Shown in pieces: positions 47,752-60,100 of a stretch of DNA of 64,000 nucleotides. The notes under the pieces were generated by a model. The model was not told where the DNA came from. It made no database searches and saw only the letters and a list, made by a program, of their open reading frames with translations. Every line of letters begins with the position of its first letter. Position 1 is the first letter of the stretch. Source of the DNA: Apostichopus japonicus (lineage: Eukaryota; Echinodermata; Holothuroidea; Aspidochirotida; Stichopodidae); the NCBI RefSeq assembly GCF_037975245.1, contig NC_092569.1:29970168-30034167 (forward strand), in the 5' to 3' direction. A program made the position numbers and the translations under genes.

Positions 47752-50700
47752 GATTTCGAGTTTGTATAAATGACACTCGAAAATATATTCGATGAAATGC
47801 AAGATGACAAATGACACAGAGCATCAAGTTAGGGTTGACCAACGCCCTATGAAATTACCGTAGTAGTATGGATGTCCATTAGTGCCATCGTTTTATGTGA
47901 AATGTGATTTGGTGAACAGCTTATACAGATGTACTGCACATCTAAAGCAGTATTAGCTTGTATGTAAAGAAGACTATTCGACATGCGCAGTCCAACTTAA
48001 TATTATTTACAGCTGTTTATATCTTGAAATTTCAGTCAATTGAACACTAAGCTTCAGTTGCATCATGCTGAATTGTCACTGTTCCGATTACAATGTTCAG
48101 TTTTAAATTATATTACGTTTAGTGTGGTTCATGTTAAAGGTATAGTTGTTTGTCAAGCGACGTCTATGCTACCAAGCCGACGAAAAGAGTAGGAATGCTG
48201 GGTTGCCTGATCTGGTTAAGCTGATATTATCGATCTGTTTGAGAACCTTTTATGAGTTATTATATTAGCTAAGTTACTGCGCTTTTTGCTGGAAGATAAA
48301 ATTAAAGAAAAATCGAAAGGACATGAAGTGATACTATTAATCAGCACTATATAACATGCATGAACTAGTACAATACATCTTATATACCGTGAAATATACT
48401 GTATGATCTATTCTACACTATCAATATGTATGTACAAATATCTTATAACACAGTTTGGAACATTCGAAATTTTGCAGTGGTAAGCCATATGAACAATACT
48501 TCCTTGTTTTATGATACGTCACACCCTGTGTACAGATCGAGTATCCTCACATCTGATTGCATTAACATGTCAGCTGTCCACTGGGCTTTGACTGGATTTT
48601 TATTGACTGTAAGACTTTGTAATTTTGGTACACTGATATCATATTTTTTGGGATACACACCTCCCTTTTATTAAAAATAATTTTTGTTCATTAGTAAAGG
48701 CGTAGCTGTAGCTTATTTGGAGGCGTATAACTACTTTATATGCGTAGCTATGGGGGAGGGGTATTTAACCGTCTCCCCGGTTATGGAAGGGGGTCCTGAG
48801 GGAACGGTTCCCAACAGTTTTAGCCAACGGATGACAACTGCCAGTGATGTTTTTGCAGGAATATTTAAATGAATACCAGCTAGCCTACGTCAATATTTAT
48901 TTCGCTGGCAGTAGCGTAGCCAGAACATTTCCAGGGATGAAAACTCGGGCGGCAAAGAAAATTAGCCAAAGAAAAATAAATAGCTAAAATATATGATGTT
49001 ACAGCACGGCGTGAAGTGCTTCCCATAAGGCTTCTCTCCTACGCTATAGGCCTACTAAGCATGGAAAGAGGTTTTTCTTGACAAGTTAACTTTGAGTCAG
49101 TAATTGACACTTCTAGTCAAAGTTCCGTAAGTCGTACGGCACACATTTCCATTTTGATCACTGAGAAAGGAGATAAATGCGTAAAATTACACTCATAAAC
49201 TAGTAACCATAGGGTCAGCGGGAACACGGACCTTTCACCCTAACGTTTCTTGCGAAAGGTTTGCATTTTATAACTAAAGAACGAAAAGTAAATTGCTCTT
49301 AATATGATGTAAATGATGGCATCATTCTACTTCTAAGTACTCTCGCCGAGTCACAATGTACTCAAAAGGTGAGGGGATACTCCTCCCTTAGGACTCACCC
49401 CTTTCCCAAGAACCCTCCCTAGTACTGACGTCAGCACAATTTTGTGGCCTTCCACCTAAAATTTGAATTGATTCGTAACAGAGCGTACAGACTTCAAATT
49501 GCAATACAAATTCATATCAGTACAAGCATTAAGTCAACCTTGTACAGATGTTATGCAGTAGTTCACGCACATTATGTGAACCGTCTGAAATAGTACAGTC
49601 TTAATTTATCAAAACTGGCATTGCCAATGGCAGAGATGCATATAAAATAAACAAAATAAAATTGATACAATTGTTAACTGTAGGGATGCATTCCATGTCA
49701 GTACGAAATATTTCAAATAACTATTTGTATTATATCAGAAATATATGTAAACCAGTTGATTCTTTTGGATACATTGGGGTTAAGTAATGGAGCTTGTGAC
49801 ACAAGTCGAAATGTTGAAATAAAATATCGCACTTTAAGGTTTTAGCATATTCAGTGAAACTTATGAAATAATATACCTGAAATTGTAAGATAAGTTCCAT
49901 AATACAATAGTTCAAACTTTCCCCGTAATTTCAGGGGTGACTATAGTTGCACGAAAAGAGAACAGTATATCCAATGGAAGTGACCCTTTTCGGGTGTGGA
50001 ATAAGAAGCTTCAGAGTGCGTATTGTACATGTTTAACTTACTAATAGATATATGAATTCTCGCAGGTTTTAACTTTGAATACCATTTGATATTTTGAAAA
50101 GTTTTAACACATTTGGCAACTTATGTGGGTGATATCGCCCTCCATATTAAAATAATTGCTTAAAGTGAAAAAAAGAAGAAAAAAGAAAGAAAAGAAGCAA
50201 CACCAATATTTGGGAATCAACAGAGACGACAGAAATTGGCATGGTCTCATAACAATGTAGCTATTTGGCTGAAACGTTAAAATGTTAGTCCATACAGTTG
50301 TGTTCAACATTAAATAACCCCTACCTTCTACGAAACTTGTATGCATTCTATTCCAGACGTTTTGGGTTGTAAAGTTTGTGTGAAATCATAGACCAGTGTA
50401 ACATCTGTTGCAAATGACTCTCTTTTGAAACGCTTAGTTGATGGTGTGTAGTTCCAGATTGCACCGCTATATACTACAACAAAATGTCACTTGCGTATAA
50501 CAAAATATTAAGTATCTGTTAGAGGGTCTTTGGTATGAATTTACGTAATTTGACTGGCTGTTTATCTTGAAAAATTCTGCATTCCAGTTAACCGGCTGGA
50601 TATGTTTATAGTTCATAATGCAGTTGCTGTAAAATACATTACCGTGTACAGTGTTAGCGACATAGTTAACTGGTTAATAATTGCAACGTTGGGTGGTTTG

Positions 50701-50958
50701 GTAATGGGTGGGGTGGGGAAGTCGGACAGAGGTTTTGGCAAGTGTGAGTTATACATGGGGGTGGCTGTAAGCTTAATGCCAGAAGGAAGATGCATCATTA
50801 GTCTTCTGGACTAACCGAACGTACTGGCAGGTAAATCAACTGTTTACAGTTTGTTATTAACATGGGTCATAAAATTCACATTATGTAAAAATCCTTAAAA
50901 TTATGATATATCATAGAAAGGTTATCATAATATAGATATTCATTTTATCATAAAATAG
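47752..50958. other. 5' flank of gene 2 and spacer to unit 3
   Basis: Matches 19,473-22,700 of unit 1 in order, without the minisatellite and palindrome. From about 50,240 the sequence matches 1,089 onward, marking the start of unit 3. No gene supported. Confidence 0.6.
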
Positions 50959-51051
50959 TCGTCAGCAACGGAAGACAATGTCTTGGAGAATGAGAGGCAA
51001 AGGGCAGAAGGAATCACACCAACTGAATTAAGGGAGGAAAAACAGAAATAA
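50959..51051 (+). pseudogene. Broken copy of the dynein-like gene's last exon
   Basis: SSATEDNVLENERQRAEG, TPTELREEKQK then TAA at 51,049. Deletions after GAATTAAG alter the frame relative to 1,680-1,814. Just downstream the segment around 'acagaaataac.tctgga' is itself duplicated (about 66 bp). Confidence 0.75.
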
Positions 51052-53794
51052 CGTCTGGATTTCTAACCATTGTCATCGCTGCAAAAGAATCTCACACTAA
51101 CAGAAATAACTTCTGGAACTCCAACCATCATCATCTCAGCAAAAGAATTTCAAACTAGTAATTTGGGTAGCTACATAATATTTCTGGTATACATTTTGGT
51201 CACCTTTACATCCAAATATATTACTATTATTCTTAAAGGGCCATAGTAAGCTATCGTATGAAGGAACGCTTGATGAGTGGTTGACTCAAAGTTGTACTTG
51301 TGCAGTTTCGCAGAACGAAACAAGAATGTTGATGAACAAGTAAAGGTGCTTAATTTAATATTTTTAAAGATTTGTATTCCGAAAAATGTTTCAAACGATG
51401 TCTTCTCTAATAATTACAAGTTAAATTAGATGATCAAATCTTGGTACAGCTATGTTTCTTCTGGTAATTTCATGTTGACGGTACTAAAATTCATATCAAC
51501 AGTTTGTCAAGTTTCCTGGAACTAGATGGGATCCATGACAGTACCCTCTATTGACATTTGTTTGCGACTGGAGAGCTTCTTTGTTATTGGTCACATTCAA
51601 GAAAAAAGATTCATACTGAGGAAATCTTGTACTAAATATGTTCATTTGTTTATGGATTAACTAAATTACAGACTTAGCAACTAGTTAAAATCAATTTCCT
51701 CATTTTATTAATGTTAATTTGTATTTGTTATGTACTTATAATGATCCTACATTTTTCAGTATTCTCATCTTAATACTGTTTGATAATACTTAACATATTT
51801 TCTAACTTAATACTGTGTTTTATTAATATTTAGTGGTTTTAGTGGTAAGATAACCATTGTATTTTATTGCTACTGCAGTAAGAGGGTATACTTAGAAAGT
51901 CATATTATCATTCAGTTTGGTAGTGTTACTGATTATGTATAATTTACTGAACAATATCAATAATTACATATATTTTGTGAAGTATATTATATTAAGAACT
52001 CACAGCTTAAAATAGGTCACACAAAGGTCCTCTACTAGATTAATTTAAAAGCGTTTATTAAAGGAAGCTTAGAATAAAGTTGACAAGATTTCTGATAAAT
52101 CCAGTCAAATTAGGGGATGTGACTTTTTAGCACCTAAGGTATTTTGAATTTGCTATTGTCCGTAAACAAAAGCAATGCATTCAGTAGATCGTGTGTGAAT
52201 TAATGAACAAATGTTATTTTATATTTGAATTTAAGTAAAATTAATTATTTGCTTAACAAATGGACTATATATCTAGCAGAGGGTGTAAGAATACTAGCCA
52301 ATGTGCACATTGTATTCCATTTAATGGTAATTGTTTAAGAAATATTGATCAAACAACCATTGGCTCCTGAATTAAATAATGGAAGATGATGAACTTGACA
52401 AATTAGCACCCCACTGCTTCCTAAATAGGAGAGAAACTAAATGATATGTATGATATATTATAATGATGCTGTTAATTTACTACAAGGCTAAACACAATGT
52501 TTTGGGTAGGGGGGTGGGGGGTCGATGGTTATTTGAGAGAGAAGATAATGGGTAGAAAAATAAAGTAAAACAGAAGACAAATATTTCTCACAATATGATC
52601 CTTTAAACTAAACCCATCTAGTGATCTGAAGAATTGACAAACCTAATCCTGTGAATGCAGGCATCACTATTTATGTTAACTAATCCATTAACACAAATGT
52701 CTTTCATATTCAAATATATGTGAAAAACTGAAGAAGAGCTTCAAGTTTTTTTCTTACCTTGATGATGCAAAGTTATCTCATATTTATAATATTATTGCAT
52801 AATGTTACAATAAATTTATTTATTTTATGGGTATCAATATTAAAAACAGTAACAAACAATCAGAATGTTCGTAACAGAATAATTGTTAGGGCTAAAAAGT
52901 TTTCTTCACATGGTTGTTATTGAATTGAGTAGTTTACCATGACTGTATTGTGTAGTTCACACGTAGCGTTAGTTGAGTATTTCAAGCTTTGTAGCAGATT
53001 TTTGATGCTTCTAAAGTTTGGTTTCTTTCCTCTGTTTGATAGGGTTTTCAATGACATAGTAGGATGTTTAGACATCCTACTTATTAATTTCACAAACAGA
53101 ATTAAACAATTCCCAGATTGACCTGTTTTAAACATTGCTTTATTCTAAGTTGACAATTTACATTTTATTAACAACACGAGATGCAACCACTGAATACCTT
53201 GTCATATGTTTACATGGCCTGTATGAGAAGATTTATTTAGGTATGTTGTAAAATATATATAAATGGTACCCAATGTTTTGTCAGTAGTTCCATTGCAACC
53301 CTAATAATGACATCATATAAATTTAGAAGTATATAAAATGTGTGTGTCCTAGAAACAAAGAATCTTTACCTATACACTTCCATGCAATTGTTTATTTCCA
53401 ACTAACTAACTTTTTTGGGGTAGTGAGGGGGTGGGGGGGGGTGAGGATTGACTACGAGGGATGAAAAACATTAAAGAAAAATGGACAAATTTACTTTTTT
53501 TTTATCCTTTATGAGACTCATACAATAATCAATTTGCAAAAGTTCGACTAAACCACAGTAAGCTGGTAAACATTAATAATTTGACATTAATTTCAATTAA
53601 TGCCACCTTCTCATTCCCTTAAAAATTAATTATTTGTCGAATCGTCCCGTTTGTAATTTTTGTTGCATTTTCCACTTCTTTTGTGTCTATTACACGTCCA
53701 GCTGTCCAACGTTCGAAGATCTGTATGGATCTTTCCCTACTTTCTAAGTAAAGCCTGCACTGTTGGGCAGTGTGTTATTTATACAGTGTTTTGT
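51052..53794. other. Unit 3 spacer and gene 3 3' flank
   Basis: Homologous to 30,810-32,600. Contains a perfect 9-bp-arm hairpin (53,059-53,080, 'gtaggatgt' and 'acatcctac') and poly-G tracts. A GATAAA stands where genes 1 and 2 have AATAAA. No gene supported. Confidence 0.6.
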
Positions 53795-54144
53795 CTACAC
53801 CGGTCGTATTTTCATATCAGTATATTGCAGGTTACATCCGTTACCGTTCAAACTATAACTATACCAGTATACGTTCGTTCCTCGAGTACTGCCGTCGTAG
53901 TCCCCGTTGAGGTGAGAATCAGCGCAAATCACGCAGTTGTCGCTGCCATCGGAAAAATAATTGCAATAATTGGGACAGTAAGACGACCGACAATAATAAT
54001 AATAAGAATCCATACAGTCATAATATTCATAGAACCACCAGGCTCCTCGATGTCTCTCAGCACAGTCGTAGCTGCTCCATCCATCGTGGTCCCGGTCTTT
54101 TGTACTGAATTGTTTGTTGTTGCTATCAGACAAACTATCATAAC
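53795..54144 (-). CDS. FREP gene 3 last exon: FReD C-terminal third, stop
   Basis: Acceptor TTGCAG. GYDSLSDSNNKQFSTKD, DRDHDGWSSYDCAERHRG, AWW, loop DCMDSYYYYCRSSYCPNYC, SHLNGDYDGS, TAG at 53,795. The loop has a YYYY run and different Cys spacing from genes 1 and 2. Confidence 0.9.
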
Positions 54145-57100
54145 CTGCAAAAATTGAGAGAGAATAAATAAACCGATCAATTTGTAAACTGTGAACGAAT
54201 CCAACATCGGATGCCAGTTAGAGGGCAGTGCGTTTTTTGTCATACCAAGATGAACACGTCAGTTACGCGTTTTTTTTTCTTTTGCGTATGTGTTGAATAT
54301 TTAGGATGCATAAGTAGGTATTTTGCCATGGCAAGTACGTTATCATACATTTGCTTTTGTTATGTTTAAAATACAGTGCCACAACAGGAGCCATATACAG
54401 ATGGAGAAACTACTTTAGGCAAATGCCTGGGTTTGGTCACTATAGAGTCGCTAATATCGCTCTTTATTTTACATTTATTTATCGGCATTTATTGGCAATA
54501 CTATTCATTTATTTTCTTTATTTGACAAACTTCTATGACTTTATATAACATGATTATCCTAAAATAGCGCCTGAACGTTTGCACATATGAGAATCATCAA
54601 ATATACATACCACCCGAAGTCTCGCTACATAGTAACGCGGAGGGCACATGTGACATACTTCCAGACACTAATAACATATTATTTTCCCCTTCGTAAGTTC
54701 GAAATGTAGCGAGTTTCGTAGACAACAGCGCTAAGGCAACATACATTTACGTTAAATTTCAGAATACTCGTTTAGGTTGGGGTGATAGTGATGTTGATAT
54801 TAACTTTCTCTGTGTCAGAAATACATAGAGCCTGGCTACTTTTAGAATATCTACTGTAATAGTCATATATATTGTGTATGACGGTCCCTCCTATCATGTT
54901 AGGTGCTTTTCACGTGCAAACACGGCGAGGAGACCTATGTTACCAAGGATTACCGAATCTTATCGTCTGCTTCTTATGTATATTCGCATTGTATACAGTC
55001 TTGATAACCTAAGTGCGTTCCAACTGCAGTTCATGCGTTTGAAATTGAATATTGCTGTGAACATTAAAAACATATCAGTTGGCTATGGGATAAAGACATT
55101 AGTTGTTGTAGAATGCACATTCAAGGAGTAACACAAGAATTATTGTCACAGGGGAGCACGTCAAATGATCCTTTATAGTTGTCATGTATTTTTTTTTATC
55201 TTCACGCTTCTCCTAATTGACGTAATCGGTCCAGATTCATGTATGGGTCGATGATTAGAATATCAACTACTCGCCTGTATTTCCACTGTGTGATCCAATT
55301 GATAGTCGATACTTGTCTGCCTCGTTATTAGTACTAAAATTCGAATAGACGGCGTAATACGACGAGGAAACGGAATCCCTTAGATCAATACGAAGCTGGT
55401 ACGTTTTCTGGTTGGTCATAGAGTGGATATATTTGTTACCTAGCCAGTGGTCATGATTTTTATTACCAAAACCGTTCTTGTAGTCCGACCAACCACGATA
55501 AAAGTCAACGGAGGCACTCGATCGTCGCTGGAGAACCTATGAAATGAAGAAAAAAGGTAATCAACAATATATTTTAATAATCTTTAAGAGCATGAGATCC
55601 AAAGCCGTAAAATAGTAAACAAAGACATGAATATTGTGAAAGTGAGGTAATTCGCAAGAGTATTCTGCTTCTTTGTTTTTTCCTAAAATGGTCAAGTTCA
55701 TCTCCACAAGATCTGCAGTGCATTATTTTGAGGAAAGTTATGTATAACATGAGGAAGTTCAGAATTTAATCCTTAAATGTTTGCAAAACTCACCGTCCAT
55801 CCTCCTCCGTTACTTTCCATCTCACAGTAAACCTGAATGCCGCTTGACCAACCATCAGGGTAAATGGTGTAAACACCATCACTGCGTGTACCGGAAACAT
55901 AAAGCTCGTAGCAATCTTTTGGGATCACCTCGCGGGTGCACGTCACTCCGTCCCCTTCGTAGTTTTGATTGCAGTAACATTTCCGGACACCGCTCTTCTC
56001 AGCACAGGTTGCGTGACTACTACACTGGTAACTCTCATCTACAAGCCGGTTGTTCCTACAAGTTGTTTTTTGTGTACATCTTGAATTGATGTAGAAGTGG
56101 CCCTCCTAATTTAAGATATTCAGCAAAAACAAAACAAAAAAAACTAGTAAATGAATGATGAAATTGCGGTTGTCACACTGAGACGTACAGGATTTCAACG
56201 GTGGGTGGCCAATGATAAATTCCCCTCGAATGATCTAGGTATGGGTACAAACCTTCATGAAAGTTGTATAAAGAAAGTAAAGCAAACTTCGATGAGCTAC
56301 AAATATTGTATTCAACGGCGTATCGCGACACTATACATTAGGCATACAAGTAGTTTTAACCGCAAGACTGTGAAAAACATCCATTGATAGTAAGGCATAT
56401 AAGTGTATGCACAACCGGCGGAGTGGTCAGGGGATTCCCGACTAAACGTAATACATACTTCGACTGACAGTTTTGACTGGACTGGCGACAAAAATAGGTC
56501 AATTGCCCCTGCCTAACCACGATGCGCACGCTACTCGGTTATCTGTAATGTAATGTGATTATTGACAAGTATAAGTAGTAAAGGTTTCCTTCTTACTATA
56601 TGAACAATGATTAAGAACAAAGCATTATAAAATGACCTGAAAGAACCGTACTGACCCCTAATACACTTCCTATGTCAGCAACGAAGCAGTTGTGGATGCA
56701 CGTCTCTCCGTCCCCTTGGTAGTTTGGATTGCAGTAACATTTACGGACACCGCTCCTCTCAGCACAGGTTGCGTGTACACTACACTGGTAACTCGCCTTT
56801 ATAATTTGGTTGTTTCGGCAAGTTGATCTTCGTGTACATCTTGAATTGACGTAAAAATCGCCAACCTAATTTGAGATATACAACCAAAAAGAAACAACTA
56901 ATAAATGAATGATATATTTGCGGTTGTCACAGTAAAATGTACAGGATTTCAACGGTAGGTGGCCAATGATAAAATCTCCCCCACACGATCTAGATATGGA
57001 TATGAGCCTTTATACAATTTAAGGAAGTATTTGAAGCCAAATTCGATGAAGGAGGCGTAAGGATCCGCTTTAAGAAAAGTAGCTGCAAATATTGCATTCA

Positions 57101-60100
57101 AAGACTTACCTTACCGCGACTATACATTAGGAATACAAATAGTTCTAACCGCAAGACTGAATAAAGTATCCATGGATTTTTGGTCAGGCTTATAATTGGA
57201 TGTACACCCGTAGGAGTGATCTCGTGATTCCCGAATAAACGTAATACATACATTGAAAGACAGTTTTGACTGGAATGGCGACAACAAAATGGGTCAATGT
57301 CCCCTGCCCAAGAACGACGCGCACGCCACTCGGTTATCTGTCAATGTAATGCTATTATCGACAACTATAAAGAGTAAAGGTTTCCTTCTAATTATCTGGA
57401 CAATGATTAAGAAAAAAGCATTATAAAATGACCTGAAAGAACCGTACTGACCCCTAATACACTTCCTATATCGGCAACGAAGCAGTTGTGAATGCACGTC
57501 TGTCCGTCCCCTTGGTAGTTTGGATTGCAGTAACATTTACGGATACCGCTCCTCTCAGCACAGGTTGCGTGACTACTACACTGGTAACGCTCATCTACAA
57601 GCCGGTTGTTCCTACAAGTTGATTTTCGTGTACATCTTGAATTGATGTAAAAGTGGCCCTCCTAATTTAAGATATTTAGCGAAAAGAAAAACAACAACTA
57701 ATAAATAAATTATGAATTTGCGGTTATCACAGTGAAATATACAGAATTTAAACGGTTGGTGGCCAATGATAAATCCCCTCGAGTGATCTAGGTATGGGTA
57801 CGAACCTTTATGAAAGTTTTATGAAGTATTTGAGTCAACGCTGAAGTAGGAGGCGAAGGGATCCGCCATAAAAAGTATCTGAAAATATTGCATTCAACGG
57901 CGTATCGCGACTATACTTTTGGCCTACAAATAGTTCTAACCGCATGACTGTTAATAATGTATCCATGGATTTTTGGTCAGGCTTATGAGTGGATGTAAAC
58001 CCGAACGAGTAGTCTCGTGATTCCCGACTTAACGTAATACATCCCTCGACTGACAGTTTTGACTGGACTGTCGACAAAAGATTAGGGCAATGGCCCTGCT
58101 CAACCACATAGTGCTCGCCACTCGGTTATCTGTATATGTAATGTGGTTATCGACAACTATAACTAGTTAAGGTTTCCTTCTAAATATATGAACAATGATT
58201 AAGAAAAAAACATTATAAAATGACTTGAATGAACCGTACTGACCCCTAATACACTTCCTAAGTCAGCAACGAAGCAGTTGTGGGTGCACGTCTCCCCGTC
58301 TCCTTGGTAGTTTGGATTGCAGTAGCATTTACGGATACCGCTCCTCTCAGCACAGGTTGCGTGATCACTACACTGGTAACTCGCCTCTATAATCTGGTTG
58401 TTTCTGCAAGTTGATCTTCGTGTACATCTTGAATTGACGTAAAAATCGCCAACCTGATTTAAGATATTCAGCCACAAAGAAACAAAATAATAAACAAATT
58501 ATGATATTGTGTTTGTCACAGTGAAATATACAGGATTTCAACGGTGGGTGGCCAATGATAGATTCCCCTCGAACGATATGGGTATGAACTTTTATGAAAA
58601 TTTTATGAAGTATTTGAAGCCAACTCTGATGTAACTGCAAATATTGAATTCTACGGCGTATCGCGACACTATACATTAGGCCTATAAATAGTGTTAACCG
58701 CAAGACTGTGAAAACAAGTATCCATGCATTCTTTGCCAGGCTTATAAGTGTATGCACACCCGTAGGAGTGGAATCGTGACTACCGACTAAACGTAATACA
58801 TATCTCGACTGACAGGTTTCACTGGACTGGCGACAAAAACACAAAAAAAAAATGGGCCAATGTCCCCTGCCCAACCACGATGCGCACGCTACTCGGTTAT
58901 ATGTAAATGTAATGTGTTTATCGACAAATATGGGTATTAAAGGTTTACTTCTAATTATATAGACAATGATTAAGAACACAGCTTTATAAAATGACTTGAA
59001 TGAACTGTACTGACCCCTAATGCACTTCCTATGTCAGCAACGAAGCAGTTGTGGCTGCACGTCACTCCGTCGCCTTGGTAGTTTTCATTGCAGTAACATT
59101 TACGGACACCGTTCCTCTCAGCACAGGTTGCGTGACTACTACACTGGTAACGCTCATATACAATCCGGTTGTTCCTACAAGTTGATTTTCGTGTACATCT
59201 TGAATTGATGTAAAAATGGCCCTCCTAATTTAAAATATTCAGCGAAAAGAAAAACAAACAACAAATAAATGAATTATGAATTTGTGGATGTCACAGTGAA
59301 ATGTACAGGATTTTAACGGTGGGTGGCCAATGATAAATCCCCTCGATTGATGTTGGTATGGGTATGAACCTTTATGAAAGTGTTATGAAGTATTTGAAGC
59401 CAACTCCGGATTAGGAAGCGAAAGAATCCGGACCCCCCCCCAAAAAAAAAAATAGTAGCTAAAATATCACATTTAACGGTATATCGCGACTAAACATTAG
59501 GCATACAAATAGTTCTGACCGCAAGACTGTGAAAAGAGGACGCATGGATTTTTTCATGCTTATAAGTGGATGTACACCCGTAGGAGTGTTCTCGTGATTC
59601 CCGACTAAATGTAATACATCCCTCGAATGACAGTTTGACTGAACTGGCGACAACAAAATGGGCCAATGGCCCCTGCTCAACCACGATGCGCACGCCACTC
59701 GGTTTTCTGTAAATGTAATGTTATTATCGACACGTATAAATAGTAAAGGTTTCCTTCTAATTATATGGACAATGATTAAGAAAAAACTGTATAAAATGAC
59801 TTGAATGAATCGTACTGACCCCTAATACACTTCCTATTTCAGCAACGAAGCAGTTGTGGCGGCACGTCAATCCGTTTCCTTGGTAGTTTGGATTGCAATA
59901 ACATTTACGGACACCGTTCTTCTCAGCACAGGTTGCGTGACTACTACACTGGTAACTCTCATCTACAAGCTTGTTGTTCCTACAAGTTGATTTTCGTGTA
60001 CATTTTAAATTGATGTAAAAGTGGCCCTCCTAATTTAAGATATTCAGCGAACAGAAAACAACAACTAATAAATGAATTATGAACTTGCGGTTGTCACAGT

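Larger units (their letters stand above)
24270..50240. repeat. Segmental duplication unit 2
   Basis: Same order as unit 1, containing FREP gene 2. Longer mainly because of the nested transposon block (26,549-30,780), the SINE and MITE in gene 2, the intron-1 element and two extra EGF exons. It lacks the 1.3-kb internal duplication and the minisatellite of unit 1. Edges approximate. Confidence 0.8.

Noticed and set aside
58368-58979. 203-residue minus-strand frame
   Set aside because: Runs through the array intron into the EGF exon in the wrong frame; no domain. The real exon is 58,244-58,453.
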